Shown here piece by piece: positions 34,541 to 46,510 of a DNA stretch of 64,000 bases. The position numbers and the translations under genes were made by a program. Within the stretch, counting starts at the first letter, position 1. Each line of letters begins with the position of its first letter. The DNA comes from Gordius sp. MW1 (Eukaryota > Nematomorpha > Gordioida > Gordea > Gordiidae): positions 24,180,001 through 24,244,000 of the forward strand of contig OZ038526.1 in the NCBI GenBank assembly GCA_964036665.1, written 5' to 3'. Under the pieces are notes generated by a model that saw only the letters and a list, made by a program, of their open reading frames with translations, was not told the origin of the DNA and ran no database searches.

Positions 34541-37500
34541 ATGGAGACTAAGCATGGAGATGTTATATTTTGCACTGGAGGTTATGATCATACTATCAGA
34601 TTTTGGAATATAGAGGAAGCAAATTGTTATCACATCCTTCAGCATCCTGATTCGGTATTGGTATTTTATTATTTTTATGTCGTATTAAGCAAATAAATGA
34701 CATGGATATATCAAAAGATGGTAAATTTGTTGCTGCTGCAGGTTAAATACATATATCCTATACATATTTATTTTGTATTGATAGGCTATAGACATTTAAG
34801 AGTTTATGATATTCAGAGCAACAATACTAATGCTATTTTAAATTATGAGGGCCACACAAAAAATATTTGTTCTGTTGGCTTTAATGAGAATAACACATGG
34901 TTGTACTCTTTAGGAGAAGATGGCAGTGCATACATTTTAGATCACAGGTATTTAATCAAACATTTATTCATAATTATATAGAGTTAATAATGCTACATGT
35001 CAAAGATCCAAGCAACTTCAAAATATAACACCAAGTTGTGGTTTACTTCATCCAAATCAAGTATTATATTAGTGCCTTTACTGATTTATATTTAATAATG
35101 CATAGATTGTTTTCACTATCATTTGTTATTCAAATTAACTGCTATATTATTAAATAATTTGTTATTTTAAATCATTTCTATATCTTGTTTTGTATTACAG
35201 ATTTATATGATATTTGGATCAAGAGAAGGAAAGTTATATGTTTGGGATCTTAGAGCTAATGAACTTAGAATTTTTGTGAGTAAAAATCCAGCTGTTTTAA
35301 TATATTTAGAGAGATATAATTAGATAAAAAGATTTTAATCAAGGCATATTCTTTAAGATACCAGAACCTCAATCTCCAATTCTGTCAGTGTCAATTGATA
35401 AGATGGGTATCAATATTGCTGTAGCTAATGATCAGGTATTTATAAAAAATAAATTTCTTCTCTTAACCCATCAAACAGTGGCGTAGCTAGCAGTTTTTCT
35501 TTGGGGCGCCTAACATAAATTGTACGAGAGTGGGGAGAAGTCAATGGCGTTTAAAAACAATTTCCATAGCCATTTGTCAACCTTAATAATTAGCTATTCC
35601 TATGTTTAATTTCTTTTTCAAATTCACTTAAACTTATACCTTTTTAAGCCCATATTAATATTATGTTCTGACTTACACATGAGAATGTGAAATTAGAGAC
35701 CTGCAACTAGAGCCCTGCAAAATGAAATTTTTTGTGCTCGGCCCGAGCCTGACGCCTCAGTTTTTATTTTGCCCGAGCCCGGATTCGGGCCGCTTTATCT
35801 GACCCGAGCCCGAGGCGCGATTGTATTATTAAATTTTGCTCGAGCCCGGTCCAAAGCCCGATCGGGTCGGGCTTCGGGCGGCCCGTGCAGGGTTGAACCT
35901 GCAACGGACTTCCTTAGGTCAATAAGCCGTCCGTTACAAATATATAAATCCTAGACCGGGTCCATTATAGACCCACCCGCTAATTTTTACAAAGTTCGGA
36001 ACTTTAAAAAAACTTTTATTTTGCATCTTTTAATATTCGATTGTAATTTTTTATTGAATAAACACTATATATATGTTACAGATATTAATAATAATCATGT
36101 AAACCAGCCAATTTTATAACACTAGATAGAAATAAGGCCTCTGAAAACGTGTTCCAAAATCATTTGGATTACGTGTGTTTTTTTATGTTTTATATAAATT
36201 ATAATTATTTAATATTTATTAACTATAATGACAATAAAATCATACTTTTTTTGTTATTCATTAATATTAAAAATTGATTAGTATTTATTAAAAACGATAT
36301 ATAGACGTGGTCCACTCTAAACATACCCTTTAAAAATCTTAAAAATTTAGAGTGAGCTAATTGAATATTTTGATAGGTTTAATTTATTTCATGAGTCCTA
36401 TTAACATCTATGTAATCACTCCAAATAAATAACAATCGAATATGAAAACAGTCGAAGTATAAATTTATGTATGGGATCTTGGGCTCGGGCTTTGTAAAAA
36501 AATTAGCGGATTGGGATCATTTATTATTAAGATGGGCCCGAACCTGGCCCAGGTTTGTAATTCAGGTCGTTGCAGGTCTCTAATTTCGCATACTCATGTG
36601 TAATAAGCTAAGAGGGGAGATCTAAGATTTAGGAACATAATATTGATATGGACTTAAAAAGGTACAAGTTTAAACGAATTTTGCAAAAAATATTGCACAA
36701 AGGAATAGCTCATAATCAAGTTTGACAAATGGCTTTGAAAAAGGTTATTTTTTATATGTTGGCTTATAAGTTATTATAAGACGCTTGTTTGCAATCTTTA
36801 ATTTTAAGATTTTTTGCCTAAGGTGCAGCCGTAACTAAATTTAACCTATATTATAAATTTATGAGAAAAGCTTGGAAAGATAAATTTAACTGCCCTTATT
36901 GTTAACATTATCAAATTTCTAGGGTCTTTGCTCAATATGGCCCATGGAATTGATTGAATCACAATTTTCCACAATCGATAATTCTAAAGTGTCGTCTTCT
37001 CTGTGTGTGGAGAAGAGAGAAATACCATCTCAACAACAACCACTTCTCAATTCCACGCTTGAAAATAACAGCGTTGACCCTCTCAAAACGAAAACAGTAG
37101 AACTTAATGCCATGCCGCCAGTGACTGCTGATGCATCACCCAAACCAATTCTACCCATATACTTGCCCTTACACAAATCTCATCAATTCAAAGGCCATAC
37201 CCGATATGTGTTGAAAAATCAACTTAGCCACGATTCAAAGTATTTATTATCTCAAATTTGCGGTGTATTTTAAGCAAGTATCATGATGGTGAACCTTAAT
37301 TTGTTTGTTATCAGATGATGAATCAATTAAGTTGAATCATATACAGCTATTAAAAATTTAATATATAACAGAATTGTTTTTGGTTGTACTTTTTAGAAAA
37401 ATTATTAATTGGAAATATCTCATTTCGAAATATTTGCCATGCGTTGTAAAGTCATAAATATCTATTCGCGCGCCTAGGAGCAGGTATAAATCTTTGTTGA

Positions 37501-39178
37501 AAAATTTTATTAAAATAAATAGCAATTTTGCGAGATAGTTTAAATCATCAAAATATAATTAAAAACCCATTTTGTAGCTTATCGTGACAAGATAAACGAA
37601 GTTCCTCAATTGGTGGGGAATGGGAGTGAAGGATTGTGGTGCCAGGAGCAAAAAAAATTTCAATGCAAAAACCCTTAAAAATTAAAAAAATTTACGTTTT
37701 GCCCTCCCCCCCCCCCCCTTTGAACTTTTAAACGTTTTGCCTTCCCCTAATCCAAAACCTGGCTACGCCCATGTGTGGTGCTATTGCTTATTAATAGCAA
37801 AATTATTATTTTAGATACTTATAAGATTACTTAATGATAGTTTTTTGTAGTCATTATAGCGGCAAAACTTATAAAGTACACATTACGCCTTTTTTGGCCA
37901 TGTTCTGATGGTCGCTCTACTCCAATTTCATTAATTATTTTGTCCATGTCAATAAACATTTGTTGTAAATTTCAAACGGTTTGCAGAAGACACTTTGACC
38001 ATTTTGGGCATTATCAGATGACCAAGCGTTAAAAATTTTTGATATTTTTTTATGAAAATAGATCTTACCTGTCATTACAAAAAGATTTTTATGTTGAAAG
38101 GGTGAATAATTTATGGAATTTGGCGTCGTGAATTGATTTATAAAAGACCGATTTTATACATTAGAGCGAGCACATCTTGAAAATTAGTTGCTTAATGAGC
38201 TAATACCTTCCGAAATAAATAATATGATTATACGATCTCCCAGAATTTCATATAGATCTGAGGCGGTCGGTTAAAAAAGGCGTTTTATTAATTTCACAAA
38301 CCTTTTCTCGGTTGATTTTTTTTATTTTTATTAAAATTGTAAGCAAGGTTGTCCATGAACTAAGGTAATTCATAAAATTAAATAAGTGCCGAGAGTGCCA
38401 AACTATTTAATTAGTCGCTCAAGCCGTCATACTTACTTTTGCCTATCATTCGTTAGCAAGATTTGGCTAAAATACTGGTTGGTCTAAAGGGGTAGACTAT
38501 CTTAGAAATTTCGCTCTGCGTTGGAGCTTTAAAAAATACCAAAAAGCGCAATTGATTTTGTTTTCACAAATTATGCAGGTTATTGGTTACATGCTCAGAT
38601 GATGGAAACGCGTTAATATGGGACGTAACCACCGCTAATATATTGCATAAATTTCCCAACCCTAATCGTAGATGGATTTGGGATTCTACCTTTACTAAAG
38701 ACTCTTTATATCTCCTAACAGGTCTATGCTTTATTAAATTTCAGATGATTGCCAAAATAGAGTAATTATGTTTTTTTGTGGTTTCTTGAGTATTTTTAAT
38801 TTAAATGGGGATGTTGGTTTAAATTTTTGCATTAAAGATTGTTGTAGATTTTTTCGGTGTTCGGGTTTATCATATGACTTAACATTATAATTTTTTGATT
38901 CTTCCTCTGCTTAAGTGTTTATTAAACTTTTCAAAGGAAGTGATTAAAAAAATAATATATATATACAACGTGATTACAATTAAAAGTATCTATCTTTTTG
39001 AAAACTTAAACCTCGAACATTCTTAATCTAAATTTGCAATAAATTAATTAAGGGTATAAATTGTTATATAGGGTCTTCCGATTGCAAAGCAAGATTATGG
39101 GAAGTCGAGAGTGGGACTCTGAAACGCGAGTTTTCGGGTCACCAAAAAGCTATAACTTGCCTCGCTTTAAAGGATTAA
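34541..39178 (+). CDS. MLST8: mLST8/GbetaL, WD40 subunit of TOR complexes, 375 aa
   Basis: Seven-bladed WD40 protein that binds the mTOR kinase domain and is shared by TORC1 and TORC2. Nine exons: 34541-34654, 34690-34741, 34785-34947, 34982-35060, 35201-35275, 35358-35435, 36923-37239, 38579-38721, 39072-39178. All junctions are GT-AG and in phase. Matches to the family include [33 protein letters not shown], the GLLHPNQ loop, [11 protein letters not shown] then [35 protein letters not shown] and the end [13 protein letters not shown]. Human mLST8 is 326 residues; the extra length here lies in exon 7, where about 55 Ser/Pro-rich residues sit before the GHTRY repeat. Introns 6 and 7 carry MITE material. 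Start is the first ATG before the first WD repeat. AATAAA at 39356 is a likely polyadenylation signal. Confidence 0.95.
35476..36780. repeat. Large imperfect inverted repeat in mLST8 intron 6
   Basis: The left arm at about 35555-35693 and the right arm at about 36587-36745 are inverted copies: for example agccatttgtcaa with ttgacaaatggct, and ttacacatgag with ctcatgtgtaa. The left side begins with cagtggcgtagctagcag (35476), one tip of the GGCGTAGCC MITE family; the right tip is degenerate. The centre is occupied by the TAGAGACC element at 35694-36586. Confidence 0.75.
35694..36586. mobile_element. Composite hAT MITE, TAGAGACCTGCAAC ends
   Basis: tagagacctgcaac at 35694 and its exact inverse gttgcaggtctcta at the right end. 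Just inside the left end is a second tip, tagagccctgcaaaatg, whose inverse gtgcagggtt lies near 35887, so a shorter GC-rich element is nested within the longer one. A 62-codon open frame over 35769-35954 is a product of the GC-rich tips, not a gene. Confidence 0.7.
37640..37773 (-). repeat. MITE half copy in mLST8 intron 7
   Basis: C-rich run, then ccaaaacctggctacgcccatg, one end of the CATGGGCGTAGCCAGG family. The left tip is unclear. Confidence 0.6.
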
Positions 39179-39439
39179 TGATAATTTATAACCGACTTGC
39201 ATAATTCTATTTTATCTTTAATGCTATTGTTATTTTATAATCAATAACTACTATTTGTATTTAATGAAAAAATTTATTTATATACCGATTGTAATTTAAT
39301 ATTCTCGTCATGTTAAAATAATATCTTAATTTCGGATGCTTTATTCATGTAGATAAATAAAGATTTTTTGTAATAGAATATATCATTAATTATAAACAAA
39401 GCATTAAGAAGTTTGGGTTGTATAATTCAATTTTGTTTT
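39179..39439. other. Convergent 3' intergenic spacer
   Basis: The 261 bp between the stop codons of mLST8 (+) and the Ig/Cys membrane protein gene (-). Contains the + strand AATAAA at 39356-39361. Confidence 0.5.
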
Positions 39440-42400
39440 TCACGGCAAAAATTGTGGTCCAGACTGTGGCAAATAGGAGAGGGCCATGGCTGAATTCAAA
39501 TAGGGATAAGTTTGATACCTTGCATTAGGCGGCCCACCTGATGTCGAAGGTTGTTGCTCTAGATTAGGGTTAAAAACCTGACCTGATGCTAAATTTCGGG
39601 GTCCACTCGCTTGAAAAGGTGCTAGGTAAAAGGGATCCACATAATAGAATGACGTGTCCCGTTCGGGTGGTATGTATTTGTAACTGTAATCGTACTCATA
39701 ATTGTCATCATACTCTGAACTGGATCAAAAGTTAGGTTTAATTTATAGTATCGAAAATTGCTAAAATACTTATTCTACCTAAGCGTTATCAGTAACAGGA
39801 ATTATTTTTCTTATATTAATTTAATATTTAAAGGTTTTAAGCTGGTATTTTTATGATGTAAATCGCCCATAATGGATGATGTATAAAGTAGTATAATTTT
39901 TGTGCATTAAATGTTTTTACATTAGCATCATCTTTTTTCAATTATGGATTTACAAGTGTAAATATCTAACTTTAATGTAGTACTGATGTATAACTTCACG
40001 GCTATTCATAAATTCTAGGTACACATATTTTAAAAAAATATTATTTAATTTTTGCAAAGGATCGGGATTTTTTGTTTACCACAAGTGGTCATTTAATTTT
40101 AATAATTTAGTGTACCTATTTTTTTACAAGATTTTTATTTAATTCCGAAACATTCCAAGAATAACACTTTACTAAATAAATACATTGGCAGGGTTTGTTT
40201 ATAAGACAAAATTAACTTATTGCAGAGCGCTACAGACGAAAACATATAGAAATCAATATCTAATATTTGACCGAGAAAATGGCGAAGAAATATCGAGGCA
40301 TGATTTCTTATATCAATTGACAGAAAAACACGCGACATAGTACTAAAAAGCGGTGAATAATTTTGAATGAACTAATAAAATATTACATATTTATCTAACT
40401 GAACAAGCGTTGGCAATTTCTTAAATTTTGTCATTTTTTTTATTCAATCGTGGGTAACATTTCAATGCTTTTAAATTGGAAGCATTAATATGATATTTTA
40501 TATTGAAATCTAAAGTAAACTTACTTTTTAACAGAATTAAAGACTTGCTGTTTAATTATAGATAGGCCCATTTTATAAATATAGGTCCGGTCCAGCCCCG
40601 ATTTTAAAGCATATGATATTAAAGGCCTGGCCCAGAAATGTTCGGACCCGGGCTGAGCCTCAAGCCACTACTGTAGGTCTCTAATTAAGACCAGAGCATT
40701 AATCGGAGAGTAAAAAATTACTCAAAATTTTTTTGACCCGCCCCCCCCCCCCAATTCAAATCCTGGCTACGCCCATGATTTTAGGTATAGTAAACGAAAA
40801 AAAGTGTGGCAAAAATAACGAATTTCATTAAATACTTTAACTTGACTATATTATAATCCAATTATATTTGCACAATTGAGTTATTTATGTTAAAACATGT
40901 CTTCAGCTCTCATTTTATTTATTATCTGTTATTTAGAATATCTATATTATATATGTAAGTCCATGGGCATAGCCATTGTGGGGGGGGGGGGGGCAGAGAG
41001 GGGCGGCTGCCCCCCTCTAAATCCAAAAATTTGCATACATATTAAGATAAAAATTCTTTAAAAAAAGCATGACAAATTGTATATTCATGCATTTGCATAG
41101 TTAAACGGCCTTTAAAATAAATGCGTGTTTTTTGCATTTTTAAATATTGAGACTAAATTGATATACCTGCCGTATGAAGTGGTGTCGTATTCTTGTGGTG
41201 CCGTTTTTACACCCACATTTTTGCCCTAAAATATATATTTGCTCAATCATTTTTCACACTAATTAATATTGTCGTTAATGTTATAACAACCTCAAGTCCT
41301 TTATCTTTTTTCCCATCATTGATAGGTGATATATTTGCCTGAGCCCCCGCATTATAACCGGGCATAGGGGGACCTACTGGGTAAGGGTACATTTGCAATG
41401 GAGACATTGCACTTCTTTTGTTTTGTTGAATGTTACCATCTATCAGCGCTTTTAACACGAATAGAAAATTTAATTACATTAATATTTTACTAGTTAAAAA
41501 CCAATATAACTTAATGTTTTTAACAAATTTATAATCAGGTTGCATGGGCCCTATAAATTATATTTTATATCATAACTTAAATGGCCATTAACCTAAACAA
41601 CGTTAGAATCTACACATTTATGAAAAGCCTCGATCGGACGTTTAAACTTCTTTTAAAATATCATATAAAACTCAAAAAAGGAAACTATTATACAGTTTTA
41701 GTTTGCAATCTAGTATAATGTTGCTAAGTCTTTTATCATTCAACTTTTTTAGGACCTATATCAAAATCCTCATTTGAGGTCCGCAAATACAAAGTTTTTA
41801 AACTAGAACCCAGCTCAGCATTGTTCTTACCTTTCCCGACCTGACCTTGGCTTGCTTTTTGCTGGCACCGCCCATCCGTAAACTATATTTTATTATGATC
41901 CCTGAATTAAAAACTTACACTAAGCTTTCAAAGGCCAAACTACAACTTACATTGTTTTAAGTTTTAATAATTCACATGATTATTAAAATATTCGATAAAA
42001 TTGGCTCAATTCAAAAGAGAGGCATATTTGTTTAATTTAACTATTAAGCATGTTGTTAGATATTGTGCTATCAGTGTAGGCTTTCAAACTTATCAAGTTT
42101 TGGGCAGAAAATTCTCTTATTCGCATTAGCAAATAAGTTAATTTTAAATCATAAAACAAAATAAGGATGAAGGAAAAAATGTACGTGAACTGATTTCTCA
42201 ATGAATTAATTTAGTCCGGTCCACCCGAGAGAAAGTATGTGCCCGACCCTGTCTGCCCGGAAAAATATTTTTTGAATAAATTCACCCACCAACCTGGCCC
42301 AAGGGCCGAGCGTGCAATGCAGACCTTGATCCGTATTAATGTATATAGTTTACCTCTCAATTATATTATTGATTATATAAAATCAGAGTCTAATTCATGT

Positions 42401-45371
42401 GCTTCAAATTAATAACAAGTGATAATATGTATAATTCCAATTTTTGTCACGATGGAAATATATCTCGACTCGGGAACTATAAAGCTATTGACTTAGAAAG
42501 AATACTATAATGTCAATATATAGCATTTTATATGAAACATCAATGTTAAGCATACAAACTCTTACATTGTGTACCTTATGTGTTAAACGGACAAATTAAA
42601 TTTAGCATCTATATATTAAGAATTTTTGTGACTTTAACTAGGCTTAGCAAATCGAACAAGTTGCTAATAGAGAAATTGCATAACTTTTACTTTCTTTGTC
42701 CATTTTTTCTTTCGCATCACCCTTCTTTTTGCATCGTGCCATTAGTGCCACAGTAAGTATTATTATTGTCAGCAAGAGCAGCGAAACAATGATTATCACG
42801 ATAGGGTTGAAGAATACTACATGTGACATAAATCAAAAGTTTTGACAAATAATGAGGTTGTTCAAATCAGAACGATTATTTTATAATTAAACCAATTAAC
42901 ACATTCAATATATCTTAAGTATTTGAAATTATTCTAATTATCTATAATATTTCATATCAGACTTTTGATTTTAATCAAGAGCATAAACATAGGCTTACTA
43001 AAGGAACATTCCGTTTTTGTATCATTTTGTTTGTACCAGATTTTACAATTGCAAGTGTCTTCGCATTTAGAATTTGTAACCATGCGGCAGTCGGTGTCTT
43101 TATAGCAAGCCTGACTCAAAACAGGCACTATCACAAAATTACAATTAATATATATATATATTTAGAGCAGGCACTATTATTTTACATTTTAAGCTCAGGT
43201 AAATGGTTTTGTTCCTAACCAAATTATCCCCATCGATCAATCCACAAATGTATGGGCCGACAGCTTTTTCCGAAAAGTCTTGCTGTTTGATTTTTAAATC
43301 CAAAACGTTCCCTATATATATATATTATATATATATATTTAAAATCTATGTTTCCTTTGCTATGTGTTATAACAAATATAACTCTGACCTTAGAATATTA
43401 TAAAGGGCTTGGATAAACTCATAATGCTTAAGAGGGTCTGGTAAGCATATTTTTCAAAGCTCAAAGTTTCTCCCACATTTAATAGATGATATTTAATAGC
43501 TAATAAAATATTACATAAGCCAACTACGGTTAAGTGTCCAGAGTTCATGGATGCCAAAAAGGAGAATTTATGTTAAACGCTTTTGCACTATAATCTGCAA
43601 CCCCCACCGCCCCCTTACTTAAGGAAAAACTATCGTGTGAAGCCACTCTTAAAGAATTGCATATATAAAGTATAAAGGAAACTAGGTTTGATCATAGACT
43701 AGATAGACTGCTCATCAACGCACAAAATGTGTACCCCTTTTCCACCATTTTGAAAGGCACATTGTAAAGTGGTGATCATATAGAAATTCGTAATTTATGC
43801 AAATAAAATAATCTTAAAAGGTAAATAAAAAAAATATAAAATTGGGTAGATGTTAAAACAGCATTTTAAAATAAATATCATTTACACAATACATAAAAAT
43901 TAAAAATGTAAAAAATGCGATTAAAGTTTGTTTAATAATATAGCGCCATCAATATTAATTGCTATTTTGTATAATATCAATTTATTGACGTTCGTTTTAA
44001 TTTATAAACTAGTGAGGAAGGTAAATCGACTGTTATAGGGCAAAATTAACGTTTCAATTCAAAAGTAAAGTTTCAAAATATAAACTTCACCAATTGCCAC
44101 CAAACCTTCACCATTTCAAATTTGTCCGTTTTAATGCGCATGCGTATGCATTTAACAGACCAACCAGATAGCTGCGCATTTTAATAATGCGCATGCGTTT
44201 GCATTTAACAATTATTGCTGCACTCTAAAACTTTAAGTGACAGGGTTAAGGTTCAGGGTAGTGTTTTAGGTCAGCGTTTTAGGTTAGGGTTAGGATTAGA
44301 TGCACATTAAATTCCCTCCCCATTTGAGATTTAATTTGTGACGTGATATTCAGTGTGGCATTTTGGACTGTGGCATTTTGAACCCAATTCGTTTATCTTT
44401 TGCAACTTTATCTTATGTACCGGAATCCAAAATTACATGGTTAAAATACACCAGATGCCCTCTTCAAAATGGAGGAAAATTTGACACACAATTAACCATA
44501 TGCAACATATGGCATGAGCAGTCTATCTAGTCTATGGGTTTAATACTACACAAAAACAGATTAGCTCAATGGGGGGGGGACAGACCCTGGCGAGATTTAC
44601 CTAGCTTATTATATTTTTAGCGATAAATGAAATTTCCTTCGATAATAGCCGTACTTTTGCAATAGGCAAAGGCTATGAGATTGCGCAATTAAATCACGAA
44701 TCTTAATAAATTAATAGCGTAATAATTAGTAATTAAAAATGTAATTAGAAAGTGGATGATATGCTGTGGAATTGCTTACTCTCCGTTTTTTCGATCAAGC
44801 CTATATAAGATTCATCTTCTCCATTATTTCTCATAATGCCTATATACCTCGACTTTAAGTCGGGCCCGTTGTATGAGCAACTCAATGACAACCTGCCATC
44901 GTTATAACTCACGGGCACATCTCGATCCACATATTCCAACGGTTTACTCCCATCTAGAGGATACTTTACAACTTTAAAACTTACATCTTCTTTGATTGTC
45001 TCTATGCTGGTACCGGGCAATTTGGTCATTGGTTCGGCACTTTTAATAGTTAAAGCCGGTCTAAGCGTTGATGTTGGACTCGAATCGTTGGATGCTGGGA
45101 TGTTGTTTAAGTTGGTAGGGGTTTTAGTTGGCAACGTTACCTTCAATGTGTCGAGTTGTTTATCAATTAAAGTGGTTAATTGTTTCAGCCTTGAAAGCAT
45201 GTCGTCTCTAGGGCTAATGATTATATCATTTATAATGATTCAAAAGTCAAATTATATCAATATACCTCTATAACTGAGCATCAATCTGTCTCACCGATAG
45301 AAATCATTAACATTCGTAACGAGTAATAAAAAAATAGAACAATACAATCTAAGCTTGATAAAAAAACTCAT
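39440..45371 (-). CDS. Type I membrane protein: Ig-like domain, six-Cys module, Tyr/Pro-rich tail, 460 aa
   Basis: Not recognised as a known family. Eight exons: 45371-45295, 45207-44780, 43311-43186, 43127-42999, 42816-42691, 41448-41291, 41225-41167, 39719-39440; every junction is in phase. Order: signal peptide MSFFIKLRLYCSIFLLLVTN; a helical start then a Ser/Thr/Pro-rich stretch (about 27-100); an Ig-like fold with Cys136 (RLSLSCSYNG) and Cys191 (AVGPYICGL); a six-cysteine module (about 217-252, ACYKDTDC to CEDTCNC to TECSF) resembling arthropod EB modules; membrane span PIVIIIVSLLLLTIIILTVA (about 259-278); then RCKKKGDAKEK and a cytosolic tail of 180 residues with many Tyr and Pro (YPYPVGPPMPGY, YIPPERDTSFYYVDP). 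This suggests a receptor or adhesion protein signalling through Tyr or proline motifs. Exon 6's acceptor is weak (gttaaaag) and least certain. Introns carry MITEs. Confidence 0.8.
40550..40690. repeat. Fragment of TAGAGACC hAT family
   Basis: GC-rich stretch (taggtccggtccag, ggcctggccc, cccgggctgagcc) ending in gtaggtctcta, the right end of the TAGAGACCTGCA family. It lies in an intron of the Ig/Cys gene. Confidence 0.6.
40727..40777 (-). repeat. MITE half copy
   Basis: C run then aatcctggctacgcccatg, the right end of the CATGGGCGTAGCCAGG family. Confidence 0.6.
40962..41035 (+). repeat. MITE half copy
   Basis: catgggcatagccattgtgg then a G run and ggggcggctgcccccctcta, the left part of the CATGGGCGTAGCC family. 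With the oppositely facing half copy at 40727-40777 the pair faces outward, so they are not one intact element. Confidence 0.6.
43693..44536. mobile_element. 844-bp hAT-like MITE with perfect 23-bp inverted ends
   Basis: The left end catagactagatagactgct and the exact inverse at the right end match over 23 bp. Target duplication ggtttgat (43685-43692) and ggtttaat (44537-44544), 7 of 8. Non-coding; a telomere-like ttagggttagg lies at about 44282. It sits in intron 2 of the Ig/Cys gene and shares the CATAGACT tip with the element at 4325-4627. Confidence 0.93.
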
Positions 45372-45786
45372 TGTTGCTGTTATTAGTAACATTCATAATA
45401 TCCTTTGTTTGTTATATTTTAAAACTTTATTTCAAATTTTTTACATCGGTAAAATTTTTATAAAATTTCTACAACAACTAATAGACATGGTTGAATTTTA
45501 TTAATTGTAAAGGAGCTATGAAGTGTTAAACTATATTTTTAAAAGTAAAAAGAAATTTTGTAAAATGCTCTAAATCACCAAGCATATATGCAATAATTGG
45601 TTCGCAAAGAAAAAAATTAAAGCAATTCCATTAATATAAATAATCTCGCCTGTTTAAGTTGTTGACATTAGGCTATAGTTATATTTTCAAATTATGGATA
45701 AAGTGGCATAAATTATAAATGATCCATTAAAATAATTGGTGTAGTTGGCATCACCAATACATTTTTTATCATATTAGCGATTAATA
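45372..45786. other. Upstream region of Ig/Cys gene
   Basis: AT-rich; presumably holds the - strand promoter and 5' UTR. No definite element seen. Confidence 0.4.
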
Positions 45787-45794
45787 GGTTAGAC

Positions 45795-46502
45795 CAGTGG
45801 TTCTTAACCTTTTTTACACGCGGCCCCCCAAATATTTTATAATTTGTTTGCGGCCCCCCATTTTTTTCATAATAATTTATATTTGTTATATTATCTATAA
45901 TATATTGATTTTCTACTATTTTTTCATTTTATTATATAATAAACATAAAACACAACTATTATTTCATTATCTATTTAAAATTTAAATAGATAATGAAATA
46001 ATGATAACATAAAAACTTCATGATTAAACATAAAAATAATGTTTAAAATAAAAAATTTATGCATTCGGAAATATATTTAATGAGATTTCTGCTGCTGAAC
46101 ATCTTCAGCCAATTTGTTAATTCTTGGTTCAATTGATTGTAATGCTTTCCTCATGCAGGGATCTAGTCGCAATCAATTGCGTTTATTAGTTTTTATATCC
46201 ACCAAAGTTGAGAAGCCTTTTTCACACAAATAAACGAAAGGCAGCAAATTTTGAATTGCTGCTGAAAATAATGGAGGATATTCTGCACGAATTTGTATCC
46301 AAAATTGCGGCAAACTTTTAGTTTTAACAAAGATTTTAAATTACAATCATTTATTAATATTAATAATGATTCTTAAGGCAACGAGTTCGAATCCCCTGGT
46401 GAGTATTTTTTCTAAAGCTTTTCTGAATATTTTTATTTTATCCTAAAAAAATTTGGCGGCCCCCCGGCAAACTTCTCACGACCCCCAGGTTAAGAATCAC
46501 TG
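45795..46502 (-). mobile_element. hAT element, CAGTGGTTCTTAACC ends, perfect 8-bp duplication
   Basis: The ends cagtggttcttaacc and the inverse of ggttaagaatcactg are the CAGNGGTTCTNAACC tips seen in hAT-Charlie type elements. Flanks ggttagac (45787-45794) and ggttagac (46503-46510) are identical. It is internally deleted, about 0.7 kb, keeping only a transposase tail. Confidence 0.95.
46077..46325 (-). pseudogene. ZBED5-like hAT transposase C-terminus with stop codon
   Basis: Reading the - strand gives SLPQFWIQIRAEYPPLFSAA, then LLPFVYLCEKGFSTLVDIKT, then LRLDPCMRKALQSIEPRINK and a natural stop at 46077-46079. This is the C-terminal dimerisation region of ZBED5/FAM200-type hAT transposases. 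An in-frame TGA at 46173-46175 replaces a residue after KRN. Non-functional. Confidence 0.88.
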
Positions 46503-46510
46503 GGTTAGAC

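Noticed and set aside
35769-35954. Arg/Ala-rich + strand frame
   Set aside because: Comes from the GC-rich arms of nested hAT MITEs.
44282-44300. ttagggttagg telomere-like motif
   Set aside because: Only one or two units inside an 844-bp MITE; not a telomeric array.
44992-45273. 93-codon + strand frame with hydrophobic stretches
   Set aside because: Antisense shadow of exon 2 of the Ig/Cys membrane protein gene.
46385-46405. gagttcgaatcccctgg resembles a tRNA T-arm (box B)
   Set aside because: No matching acceptor, D-arm or anticodon arm upstream; it sits inside a hAT element and is probably chance or a tiny tRNA-derived scrap.
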